Part shown: piece by piece, positions 1 through 5,661 of the stretch
Numbering within the stretch: the stretch's first letter is position 1
Layout: each line of letters opens with the position of its first letter
Assembly (NCBI GenBank): GCA_023653245.1
Contig: JAMNXK010000169.1
Span: 1-5,661, forward strand
Source: Tagaea sp.
Lineage (GTDB): Bacteria > Pseudomonadota > Alphaproteobacteria > CACIAM-22H2
DNA length: 5,661 bases
Reading direction: 5' to 3'
Position numbers and translations under genes: made by a program
Notes under the pieces: model-generated
The model's input: only the letters and a program-made list of their open reading frames with translations
Database searches by the model: none
Told to the model about the DNA's origin: nothing

Positions 1-995
1 GCCATCGCCGCGGCCGTGTCCGACATGCGGTTGGAGAAGCCCCACTCGTTGTCGTACCAGCTCAGCACGCGCACGAGATTGCCTTCGACCACTTGGGTCT
101 GGGTGAGGTCGAAGGTCGAGCTCGCCGGGTTGTGGTTGAAGTCGCTCGACACCAGCTCTTCGCTGGTCGTCTCGAGGATGCCTTTCAAGCGGTTCGACGC
201 GGCCGCGAGCACGGCCTGATTCACCTCGTCCACGTTCGTCGCGCGCTTGGCGACGAACTTGAAATCGATCATCGACACGTTCGGCGTCGGCACGCGGATC
301 GCCGTGCCGTCGAGCTTGCCCTTCAATTCGGGCAGCACCAGGCCCACGGCCTTGGCCGCCCCCGTCGAGGTCGGGATCATCGACAACGCCGCCGCGCGCG
401 CGCGGCGCAGATCCTTGTGCAGCGTGTCGACCGTCGCCTGATCGCCGGTATAGGCGTGGATCGTGGTCATGTAGCCCTTCTCGATCCCGAACGCCTCGTG
501 CATCACCATCGCCACGGGGGCGAGGCAATTGGTCGTGCAGCTCGCGTTCGAGACGATGGTGTGATCCTTGGTCAGCTTGGCGTGGTTGACGCCGTAGACG
601 ACCGTCAGGTCCACGCCGTCGGCGGGGGCGGAGACGAGCACGCGCTTGGCACCCGCTTCCAGATGCTTGGCCGCCTGCTCGCGCTTGGTGAAGATGCCCG
701 TGCATTCCATCACGATGTCGACGCCGAGCTCTTTCCACGGCAGCTTGGCCGGATCGCGCTCGGCCGTGACCTTGATCTTGCCTTGGCCGACATCCATCCA
801 ATCCTCGCCATAGGTGACGGGCTTGGGGAACAGCCCGTGCACCGAATCGTGCTTGAGCAGATGGGCGTTGGCCTTCACCGGGCCCAAATCGTTGATGCCG
901 ACGACCTGAAGGTCGGTGCGGCCCGATTCGGCGAGGGCGCGCAAGACCAGGCGTCCGATGCGCCCGAACCCGTTGATCGCGACTTTGACGCTCAT
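1..995 (-). CDS. gap: Glyceraldehyde-3-phosphate dehydrogenase, type I (3' end beyond window)
   Basis: Cytoplasmic enzyme that reversibly converts glyceraldehyde-3-phosphate, phosphate and NAD+ to 1,3-bisphosphoglycerate in glycolysis, gluconeogenesis or the Calvin cycle. The frame reads from ATG at 995 to the left edge without a stop, giving 331 complete codons. As family members are usually about 335 residues, only a few C-terminal residues are missing. The N-terminal Rossmann motif INGFGRIGR is at residues 7-15. Asp36 in INDLG is the residue that usually favours NAD over NADP. The catalytic motif SNASCTTNC carries Cys153, and His180 lies in [10 protein letters not shown]. The motifs [29 protein letters not shown] and [12 protein letters not shown] follow in the usual order. 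The start is set by AAGGAG at 1003-1008, seven bases before the ATG. The gene lies 14 bp after the tkt stop, so the two are almost certainly cotranscribed. In many alphaproteobacteria pgk follows, but that would be outside this window. The sequence looks intact and ordinary. Confidence 0.97.
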   Translation of the reverse strand, partial: MSVKVAINGFGRIGRLVLRALAESGRTDLQVVGINDLGPVKANAHLLKHDSVHGLFPKPVTYGEDWMDVGQGKIKVTAERDPAKLPWKELGVDIVMECTGIFTKREQAAKHLEAGAKRVLVSAPADGVDLTVVYGVNHAKLTKDHTIVSNASCTTNCLAPVAMVMHEAFGIEKGYMTTIHAYTGDQATVDTLHKDLRRARAAALSMIPTSTGAAKAVGLVLPELKGKLDGTAIRVPTPNVSMIDFKFVAKRATNVDEVNQAVLAAASNRLKGILETTSEELVSSDFNHNPASSTFDLTQTQVVEGNLVRVLSWYDNEWGFSNRMSDTAAAM

Positions 996-1002
996 CTCCG
1001 TG

Positions 1003-1008
1003 CTCCTT
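1003..1008 (-). promoter_or_regulatory. Ribosome binding site of gap
   Basis: On the minus strand this reads AAGGAG, seven bases before the gap ATG and inside the 14-bp tkt-gap spacer. It fixes the gap start and shows that gap is translated from its own site on what is probably a shared tkt-gap message. Confidence 0.85.
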
Positions 1009-1009
1009 G

Positions 1010-3049
1010 TCAGATCGATTTCTTGGCCGCCGCGGCGACCGCTTCGGGCGTGATGCCGAAATGCTTGTAGAGATCGGGCGCGGGCGCGGAGGCGCCGTAG
1101 CCGCTCATGCCGACGAAATCGCCCTTGCCGTCGATATAGCGCTCCCAGCCATAGCCGAGGGCCGCTTCGACCACGATGCGCGGCGTGCGCGCGGGGCCCA
1201 GGACCGATTTGCGGTACTTCGCCGTCTGCGCGTCGAAAGCTTGCGTGCACGGCATCGAGACCACGGCCGCACGGATCCCCTCGGCGGCGAGCAGATCGCG
1301 CGCCGCGACCGCGATGGCGACTTCCGAGCCCGTGGCGATCAGCGTGACCTGGCGCTCCCCGCCTTCGGCTTCGCGCAGCACATAGCCGCCCTTGGCCGAG
1401 AGATTCTCGGCCGACGCGTCGACGCGCAACGTGGGCAGGTTCTGGCGCGTGAGGGCGAGCACGCTCGGCCCGTCTTCGCGGGAAAGCGCCATCTGCCAGG
1501 CTTCCAGCGTTTCGACCGCGTCGGCCGGGCGAAGGGTCCACACGTTCGGCATCGCGCGCAACGCCGCGAGATGCTCGACCGGCTGATGCGTCGGGCCGTC
1601 TTCGCCCAGGCCGATGGAATCGTGCGTCATCACGTAGACGACGCGCGTGTTCATGATCGCCGAGAGGCGGATCGACGGGCGGCAATAATCGGTGAACACC
1701 AGGAACGTGCCGCCATAGGGGATCAGCCCTTTGTGCAACGCGATCCCGTTCATCGCCGCGGCCATGGCGTGCTCGCGTACGCCGTAATGGAGATACGCGC
1801 CGCCATAGGCGCCGGCCTTCACCACGCTTTGCGCCTTGGCCTTGGTGTTGTTCGAGCCGGTGAGATCGGCCGAGCCGCCGGCCAATTCGGGGATCGCGGC
1901 CGCGAGCACGTCGAGCGCGTTTTGCGAGGCGACGCGCGTGGCGATGTTGGGCTTGTCGGCGGAAAGCTTGGCTTTGTACGCGGCGCAGGCTTCGATCCAG
2001 CCTTTGGGCAGCTTGCCGTCCATCACCCGGCGGAATTCGGCGCGCTTGGCGGGGTCGAGCTTGCCCAAGCGGCGCTCCCACGAAGCGCGCGCGTGCGCAC
2101 CCTTGGCGCCGAAACCGCGCCACTCGATCAGCGCCTCGCCCGGAATTTCGAAGGGCGCGTGCGGCCAATCCAGGCGCTTGCGGGTCTCGGCGATTTCGCC
2201 CGCCCCCAAGGGTGCCCCATGGCTGCCGGCCGTGCCCGCCTTCGTCGGCGCGCCGTAGCCGATGGTGGTCTTGCACGCGATCATCGTGGGCTTGTCGGAA
2301 GTCTTCGCCGCCGCGAGCGCCGCGTCGATCGCCTCGGGATCGTGGCCGTCGATGGCCACCGCGTTCCAGCCGCAGGCCTTGAAGCGCGCCACTTGATCGT
2401 CGCCGACCGACAGGCTGGTCGGCCCGTCGATCGAGATTTCGTTGTCGTCGAACAGCACGATCAACTTCGAAAGCTTCAGATGGCCCGCCAGCGAGATCGC
2501 CTCGTGGCTGATGCCTTCCATCAAGCAGCCGTCGCCGGCGATGACATACGTATGGTGATCGACGACGTCCGCGCCGTAGCGCGCTTCGAGCATGCGCTCG
2601 GCCAGCGCCATGCCCACCGCGTTGGCCAGGCCCTGGCCGAGCGGACCCGTCGTGGTCTCGATGCCGCTGGCATGGCCGTATTCGGGATGCCCGGCGGTGA
2701 TGGCGCCGAGCTGCCGGAAATTCCGGATCTGGTCCATCGTCATATCCGGATAGCCGGTGAGATGCAGCAGCGAATAAAGCAGCATCGAGCCATGCCCGGC
2801 CGACAGCACGAAGCGGTCGCGATCGGGCCAATCGGGCGCGCTCGGATCGAACTTCAGATGCTTGGCGAACAGCACCGTGGCCACGTCGGCCATGCCCATG
2901 GGCATGCCGGGATGGCCCGATTTGGCCTTCTCGACCGCGTCCATCGACAAAGCGCGGATCGCGTTGGCCAGGCGCGCATGCGCGGGGCTTTGCTTGGTGG
3001 AGAGCGGCTGGGGGGCCGCGGCGGGCGAGGTGTCGGGAGCGGCGCTCAT
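1010..3049 (-). CDS. tkt: Transketolase
   Basis: Thiamine-diphosphate and Mg-dependent cytoplasmic enzyme that moves two-carbon ketol units between sugar phosphates in the pentose phosphate and Calvin pathways. With the ATG at 3049 it has 679 residues, close to the usual 660-680. Residue numbers use that start. His46 lies in [14 protein letters not shown] and His86 in [16 protein letters not shown] is at 136-140. The ThDP/metal motif begins GDG at 172-174 and ends at Asn203. His277 lies in GSHGAPLG. Glu427 in GVREHAM is the expected cofactor-activating glutamate, and His489 lies in GEDGPTHQP. The pyrimidine-binding and C-terminal domains are complete, and the stop is TGA at 1010-1012. The start is uncertain: in-frame ATG at 3100 and TTG at 3124 would add 17 or 25 residues rich in Pro, Ser and Gly. 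I prefer 3049 because family similarity begins only at about residue 24 ([10 protein letters not shown]), although no good Shine-Dalgarno precedes it. It is the upstream gene of a tkt-gap operon. Confidence 0.96.
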   Translation of the reverse strand: MSAAPDTSPAAAPQPLSTKQSPAHARLANAIRALSMDAVEKAKSGHPGMPMGMADVATVLFAKHLKFDPSAPDWPDRDRFVLSAGHGSMLLYSLLHLTGYPDMTMDQIRNFRQLGAITAGHPEYGHASGIETTTGPLGQGLANAVGMALAERMLEARYGADVVDHHTYVIAGDGCLMEGISHEAISLAGHLKLSKLIVLFDDNEISIDGPTSLSVGDDQVARFKACGWNAVAIDGHDPEAIDAALAAAKTSDKPTMIACKTTIGYGAPTKAGTAGSHGAPLGAGEIAETRKRLDWPHAPFEIPGEALIEWRGFGAKGAHARASWERRLGKLDPAKRAEFRRVMDGKLPKGWIEACAAYKAKLSADKPNIATRVASQNALDVLAAAIPELAGGSADLTGSNNTKAKAQSVVKAGAYGGAYLHYGVREHAMAAAMNGIALHKGLIPYGGTFLVFTDYCRPSIRLSAIMNTRVVYVMTHDSIGLGEDGPTHQPVEHLAALRAMPNVWTLRPADAVETLEAWQMALSREDGPSVLALTRQNLPTLRVDASAENLSAKGGYVLREAEGGERQVTLIATGSEVAIAVAARDLLAAEGIRAAVVSMPCTQAFDAQTAKYRKSVLGPARTPRIVVEAALGYGWERYIDGKGDFVGMSGYGASAPAPDLYKHFGITPEAVAAAAKKSI

Positions 3050-3146
3050 TGCGGGCGGGCGACTCGGCTGGCCGGAGGGGCGAAAAGAGGGCGCGAACAT
3101 GCCCCCCGACCCCCCGCCGGTCAACCCCGCGAATGGAGACGGATTC

Positions 3147-3165
3147 GTCCTTGAATCACAAGGAC
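3147..3165. repeat. Inverted repeat, 7-bp arms with 5-nt spacer
   Basis: GTCCTTG at 3147-3153 and CAAGGAC at 3159-3165 are perfect reverse complements around AATCA. The repeat lies just upstream of the candidate -35 box of the rightward operon and only six bases from the larger palindrome at 3172-3207. It could be an operator half of a regulatory region or a short hairpin in a tkt leader. The sequence does not decide which. Confidence 0.6.
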
Positions 3166-3166
3166 C

Positions 3167-3196
3167 TTGGCGCGACTCGGGAACCTCGCTTACGAT
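3167..3196 (+). promoter_or_regulatory. Candidate sigma-70-type promoter for the DUF4164-like gene and zapA
   Basis: TTGGCG at 3167-3172 and TACGAT at 3191-3196 are separated by 18 bp, a spacing acceptable for housekeeping sigma promoters. The predicted start at about 3203 would give a leader of about 30 nt before the ATG at 3233. The 12-bp inverted repeat overlaps the spacer and start. Matches are partial and the assignment is inference. Confidence 0.35.
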
Positions 3197-3207
3197 TCCC
3201 GAGTCGC
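3172..3207. repeat. Perfect 12-bp inverted repeat with 12-nt loop
   Basis: GCGACTCGGGAA at 3172-3183 is exactly matched by its reverse complement TTCCCGAGTCGC at 3196-3207, with a 12-nt spacer. The right arm ends 25 bp before the ATG of the DUF4164-like gene. The left arm falls in the spacer of the candidate promoter, and the right arm begins at the last base of its -10 box and covers the expected transcription start. This suits an operator for a dimeric regulator. A hairpin in the tkt leader is the main alternative. There is no following T-run in either direction, so a simple intrinsic terminator is unlikely. Confidence 0.7.
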
Positions 3208-3232
3208 AAATTCGTTAACGAGTGCCGATTCC

Positions 3233-3475
3233 ATGTCCGCCACCAGCCCCGTCGATCGTCTGACCGCCGCCGTCCAACGCCTCGAAACCGCGCTCGAAGC
3301 GCGCGACAAGACCGAAACCGGCTTGCGCGGCGAGCTCGACGCCGCCGCCAAACGCGCCGAGGCGGCCGAAGCCGAACTCGCCAAGCTCAAGACCGATTAC
3401 GCCGCCTTGTCCGCGATCGCCGATCAAGTCGAAAAGCGTCTCGACAAGGCGATCGAGCGTCTGAAGGCGGCCTAA
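3233..3475 (+). CDS. Small coiled-coil protein, DUF4164/ZapB-like, upstream of zapA
   Basis: An 80-residue, highly charged protein rich in Ala, Glu, Lys and Arg. It has no membrane segment, no signal peptide and no cysteine. Hydrophobic residues recur at heptad-like spacing (Leu10, Val14, Leu17, Leu21 onwards), so nearly the whole chain after residue 7 should be one alpha-helical coiled coil. Size, composition and position directly before zapA match the alphaproteobacterial DUF4164 family, which has no firmly established function. ZapB, a coiled-coil partner of ZapA at the FtsZ ring, is a structural analogue, so a division role is an inference from context. The ATG at 3233 starts the recognisable protein. 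An upstream in-frame extension to 3167 would run through the palindrome and promoter and looks non-coding. The Shine-Dalgarno is weak. The TAA stop is 12 bp from the zapA start, so the two genes form one operon. Confidence 0.8.
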   Translation: MSATSPVDRLTAAVQRLETALEARDKTETGLRGELDAAAKRAEAAEAELAKLKTDYAALSAIADQVEKRLDKAIERLKAA

Positions 3476-3487
3476 GGGGACGCGCAA

Positions 3488-4222
3488 ATGGGACAGATCC
3501 TCGTCAAGGTCAACGGGCGCGACTATCCGATCGCGTGCGACGATGGCGGCGAAGATCGCGTGCGCGCGATCGGCGACTATGTCGACGAAAAGGTGCGCGA
3601 GCTCGTGGGCCAAGTCGGCCAAGCGGGCGATGCGCGCCTGATGCTGCTGGCGGCCCTCAATCTCGGCGACGAACTCGCCGCCGCCTACGACGAAGTCGAA
3701 GTCCTGCGCAATACGCCGCCGCGCGAAGTGCCGTCGCCCGCTTTGGTCGCCAAGCTCGAAGCGCAGACGCGAGCGCGCGAAACCGCCGAAGCCGCCGCGC
3801 GCGGCGCGCACGAAGCGGCCGAACTCGCCCAGCAACAGGCCGCCCTCGCCGACGATTCGCGCGGCCGCGCCGAAGCGGCGACGCAAGCCTGGATCGCCAA
3901 GTGCGAGGATCTCGCCAAGCGCCTGGCCGAATTCGAGGCGCGCGCGGGGGCCGCGCACGCCGAAGCGGCCTTGGCCAAGCAGCGCGTGGCCGCGTTCGAA
4001 GCCGAAAACGTCGAGCGCGACGCGCGCCTGGCGGCGTCCGAACGGCGCGCGCTGGAAGCCGAGGCCCAAGCCACGGCCTGTGCCGTGCGCGCGGCCGAGC
4101 TCGAACGCTGGATCGCGGCCTTGCGCTCGCGCTCGGACGAAGAGGACCGCCAGCGCGAAGCCTTGGCGCCGATCCTCGCGCGCATCGAACGCCTGGCCGA
4201 CACCGCCACCCACGCGGCGTAG
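3488..4222 (+). CDS. zapA: ZapA-family cell division protein with long C-terminal coiled coil
   Basis: The N-terminal 75 residues fit ZapA, the cytoplasmic protein that binds and cross-links FtsZ filaments at the division ring. They start GQILVKVNGRDYPIAC, followed by a GEDRVRAIGDYVDEKVREL helix and the DARLMLLAALNLGDEL helix typical of ZapA dimers. A proline-containing linker (TPPREVPSP, residues 76-84) leads into about 155 residues of Ala/Glu/Arg-rich helix, probably a continuous coiled coil ending near residue 240. ZapA is usually about 85-130 residues, so at 244 this protein is roughly twice the normal size. The tail could be a built-in spacer or partner-binding rod, but that is inference. 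The start is well supported by AAGGGGA at 3474-3480, seven bases before the ATG and overlapping the stop codon of the upstream gene, which suggests translational coupling. The TAG stop abuts the stop of the converging aldo/keto reductase. The GC-rich, low-complexity tail makes function assignment beyond the N-terminal domain weak. Confidence 0.82.
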   Translation: MGQILVKVNGRDYPIACDDGGEDRVRAIGDYVDEKVRELVGQVGQAGDARLMLLAALNLGDELAAAYDEVEVLRNTPPREVPSPALVAKLEAQTRARETAEAAARGAHEAAELAQQQAALADDSRGRAEAATQAWIAKCEDLAKRLAEFEARAGAAHAEAALAKQRVAAFEAENVERDARLAASERRALEAEAQATACAVRAAELERWIAALRSRSDEEDRQREALAPILARIERLADTATHAA

Positions 4223-5221
4223 TTACCCGCGTTCGCTGTCGAGATGGGCCATGGCGGCCGCCATGTAGCGCGTGCCGGCCGCCGCTCCCTTCGGAACCGC
4301 CGCTTCGATCGCCGCCAGGTCCGCCTTCGATAGCGTCACGTTCAACGCGCCCAGCGATTCGGCGAGGCGATCGCGCTTGCGCGCGCCCACCAGCGGCACG
4401 ATGTCGTCGCCTTGCGCGCGCACCCAAGCGATGGCGAGTTGCGCGACCGTGCCGCCCTTGTGCGCCGCCAGGGCGCGCAGCTTCTCGACCAGCGCCAGAT
4501 TGCTGTCCACGTTCCCGGCCTGGAAGCGCGGGCTGTAGGCGCGGAAATCGCCCGGCTTGGCGTCTTCGGCGCGCCAATGGCCGCCGATCAATCCGCGCGA
4601 CAGCACGCCATAGGCCGTCACGCCGATCCCGAGTTCGCGACACGTGGCGAGCACGCCGTCCTCGAGCCCGCGCGACAGCAGCGAATACTCGATCTGCAGA
4701 TCGCAGATCGGATGGACCTTGGCGGCGCGGCGCAGCGTTTCGGAGCCGACCTCGCTGAGTCCGATATGGCGGATGTATCCGGCCTTCTTGAGGTCGGCGA
4801 GCGCGCCCATCGTCTCCTCGATCGGCACGTTCGGATCGAGCCGCGCGGGTCGGTAGATGTCGATGCGGTCCGTGCCCAGGCGCTGGAGCGAGTAGGCGAG
4901 GAAGTTCTTGAGCGCGGCGGGCCGGTTATCGACGCCGATCCAGCCGCCGGCGGGATCGCGCAACGCGCCGAACTTGACGCTGAGCACCGCCTTGTCGCGC
5001 TTGGCGCCCTTGAGCGCGGCGCCCAGCAAGGCCTCGTTCGCGCCCATCGAGTAGAAATCGCCGGTATCGACCAGCGTGACGCCGGCGTCGAGCGCGGCGT
5101 CGAGCGTGGCGCGGCTCTCGGCCGCATCGACGTCGCCGTACATGCCCGCGGTCATGCCCATGCAGCCCAGGCCGATCGCCGAGACGGTGGGGCCGGTGGA
5201 GCCGAGTTCGCGCGTTTCCAT
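4223..5221 (-). CDS. Aldo/keto reductase lacking the usual catalytic histidine
   Basis: A 332-residue soluble (beta/alpha)8-barrel protein of the aldo/keto reductase superfamily, which mostly reduces aldehydes and ketones with NADPH. The substrate cannot be read from the sequence. The N-terminus has the family pattern TRELGSTGPTVSAIGLGCMGM. Three members of the catalytic tetrad are visible: Asp52 (LVDTGDFY), Tyr57 and Lys83 (LSVKFG). The fourth, normally His in a context like DLYYQHRVDP, aligns with Ala126 in DIYRPARLDP. The segments PIEETMGALADLKKAGYIRHIGLSE, covering the middle barrel strands, and QIEYSLLSRG are well kept. The cofactor-phosphate loop VGARKRDRLAESLGAL starts at 278. The start ATG at 5221 is preceded by GGAGG at 5227-5231 with a five-base spacer. 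The gene is divergent from a LysR-type regulator and probably controlled by it. I give no gene symbol because close relatives have varied names. Confidence 0.93.
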   Translation of the reverse strand: METRELGSTGPTVSAIGLGCMGMTAGMYGDVDAAESRATLDAALDAGVTLVDTGDFYSMGANEALLGAALKGAKRDKAVLSVKFGALRDPAGGWIGVDNRPAALKNFLAYSLQRLGTDRIDIYRPARLDPNVPIEETMGALADLKKAGYIRHIGLSEVGSETLRRAAKVHPICDLQIEYSLLSRGLEDGVLATCRELGIGVTAYGVLSRGLIGGHWRAEDAKPGDFRAYSPRFQAGNVDSNLALVEKLRALAAHKGGTVAQLAIAWVRAQGDDIVPLVGARKRDRLAESLGALNVTLSKADLAAIEAAVPKGAAAGTRYMAAAMAHLDSERG

Positions 5222-5335
5222 GAATTCCTCCGTGTGGGGGTGGCGGATGCGAACATGGCGGCTTTCATGGCGTGCGATAATCCGGCATTATCGGAACGGG
5301 CCGTACGAAATTCCGGACGATAGGAAGGGGACAAA
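5222..5335. promoter_or_regulatory. Divergent promoter region of the aldo/keto reductase and LysR regulator
   Basis: This 114-bp region holds both ribosome binding sites: GGAGG on the minus strand at 5227-5231 and AGGAAGGGG on the plus strand at 5322-5330. Between them lies the palindrome at 5275-5293. Each strand of the palindrome carries a GATAAT hexamer resembling a -10 box (plus strand 5276-5281, minus strand 5287-5292). Clear -35 boxes at standard spacing are not visible, which would fit activator-dependent promoters but does not prove it. Confidence 0.5.
5275..5293. repeat. Perfect 7-5-7 palindrome, candidate LysR-type operator
   Basis: CGATAAT at 5275-5281 and ATTATCG at 5287-5293 are exact reverse complements around CCGGC. 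The inner part has the T-N11-A layout known for LysR-type binding sites (T5278, A5290, with dyad symmetry). It lies 43 bp before the regulator ATG and 54 bp before the reductase ATG, where such regulators usually bind to control themselves and a divergent target. Confidence 0.6.
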
Positions 5336-5661
5336 ATGCGCGCCGATCTCGACGATCTCGCCGCGTTCGCCGCCGTGGCGCGGGCGCGCGGCTTCCGCAA
5401 GGCGGCGTCGGTGCGGAGCGAATCGGCCTCGGGGCTGAGCGAAGCCGTGCGGCGTTTGGAAGCTCGGCTCGGCACGCGGCTGCTCACGCGCACCACGCGA
5501 TCGGTCACGCCAACGCGCGCGGGCGCGGCGCTGCTCGATCGTTTGCGCCCCGCCTTGGGCGAGATCGAAGCGGCGGTCGAAGGCTTGGGCGAAGCGCGGG
5601 GAGCCGCGTCGGGGACTTTGCGTCTCAACGTGCCGACGATCGTGGCACGCCTGATCCTGCC
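5336..5661 (+). CDS. LysR-type transcriptional regulator (N-terminal part; 3' end beyond window)
   Basis: 108 complete codons run to the right edge. The usual family length is about 300, so roughly two thirds are missing. Residues 4-62 form the winged helix-turn-helix domain: DLDDLAAFAAVARARGF, the recognition helix segment SGLSEAVRRLEARLG (32-46), then TRLLTRTTRSVTPTRAG (47-63), a wing typical of this family. Residues 64-90 continue as the linker helix, and GTLRLNVPTIVA (93-104) begins the effector-binding domain. The turn around VRSESAS (26-32) differs from the common RLGVSQS pattern but keeps the length. The ATG at 5336 follows AGGAAGGGG with a five-base gap. The gene is divergent from the aldo/keto reductase, the classical arrangement for a regulator and its target. 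The effector is unknown because its binding domain lies outside the window. Confidence 0.93.
   Translation, partial: MRADLDDLAAFAAVARARGFRKAASVRSESASGLSEAVRRLEARLGTRLLTRTTRSVTPTRAGAALLDRLRPALGEIEAAVEGLGEARGAASGTLRLNVPTIVARLIL

Larger units (their letters stand above)
3050..3232. other. Divergent intergenic region between tkt and the DUF4164-like gene
   Basis: These 183 bp separate two divergently read operons and must hold promoters for both, unless tkt starts at 3100 or 3124. The part next to tkt (about 3050-3130) is very GC-rich with G and C runs. The part from 3141 to 3230 is less GC-rich and holds two adjacent inverted repeats and a candidate rightward promoter. I could not assign a convincing leftward promoter for tkt. 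I see no small open frame with support of its own. Confidence 0.7.

Noticed and set aside
93..1070. A 325-codon plus-strand open frame antisense to gap
   Set aside because: Same shadow composition (His/Arg/Asp-rich), and the minus strand encodes a motif-complete GAPDH.
1007..3154. A 715-codon plus-strand open frame antisense to tkt
   Set aside because: Its product is an Arg/Asp/Gly/His-rich string without recognisable motifs, typical of the reverse complement of a GC-rich gene. The opposite strand encodes a full transketolase with all catalytic motifs.
3172..3207. The 12-bp inverted repeat as an intrinsic terminator
   Set aside because: No T-run follows on either strand, and it lies between divergent starts where no transcript is expected to end.
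3785..4070. Repetitive GCC/GAA-rich stretch in zapA as a tandem DNA repeat
   Set aside because: The repetition comes from Ala/Glu/Arg-rich coiled-coil codons. I could not find a constant repeat unit or exact period.
3215..4213. Minus-strand open frames antisense to zapA
   Set aside because: Low-complexity shadows (Gly/Arg/Phe/Leu-rich). The plus strand has good ribosome binding, an operon partner and a recognisable ZapA domain.
3049..4758. A 569-codon Arg-rich plus-strand frame crossing several genes
   Set aside because: It runs out of frame through the DUF4164-like gene, zapA and the antisense of the reductase, and its Arg/Ser/Pro/Ala-rich product is a GC-frame artefact.
4412..5323. Plus-strand open frame antisense to the aldo/keto reductase
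   Set aside because: Shadow composition and no family motif, while the minus-strand frame is a clear aldo/keto reductase with a strong ribosome binding site.
5152..5628. Minus-strand 158-codon frame antisense to the LysR-type gene
   Set aside because: Arg/Ser/Ala-rich product without motifs. It overlaps a clear LysR DNA-binding domain and the regulatory region.

Overview
The window looks like chromosomal DNA from a GC-rich alphaproteobacterium, possibly Rhodospirillales-like. The lineage is an inference from strong GC/GCC/CGC codon preference, from the alphaproteobacterial character of the GAPDH and transketolase sequences, and from a gene order I associate with this class: tkt-gap on one strand, divergent from a small coiled-coil gene plus zapA. 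I see no insertion sequence, CRISPR array, tRNA, rRNA or phage gene, and it reads mainly as housekeeping DNA.

Layout: (1) Positions 1-3049, minus strand, hold a two-gene carbon-metabolism operon: transketolase (tkt), then glyceraldehyde-3-phosphate dehydrogenase (gap). The genes are 14 bp apart with a clear ribosome binding site between them, and gap runs off the left edge. (2) Positions 3050-3232 form a divergent intergenic region with two adjacent perfect inverted repeats and a candidate rightward promoter. (3) Positions 3233-4222, plus strand, hold a small DUF4164/ZapB-like coiled-coil protein and a ZapA-type cell-division protein with an unusually long coiled-coil tail. The two are tightly linked. 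(4) Positions 4223-5221, minus strand, hold an aldo/keto reductase whose stop codon directly abuts the zapA stop codon. (5) Positions 5222-5335 form a second divergent intergenic region with a perfect 7-5-7 palindrome that fits a LysR-type operator. (6) Positions 5336-5661, plus strand, hold the N-terminal part of a LysR-type regulator that runs off the right edge.

Functionally there are three modules. Transketolase and GAPDH serve the pentose phosphate, Calvin or glycolytic/gluconeogenic pathways. The small coiled-coil protein and ZapA probably act at the FtsZ ring. The aldo/keto reductase and the divergent LysR regulator form a typical regulator-target pair. The points most worth a second look are the long ZapA tail, the aldo/keto reductase lacking the usual catalytic histidine, and the palindromes in both divergent promoter regions. 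I found no convincing evidence of an entirely new system.
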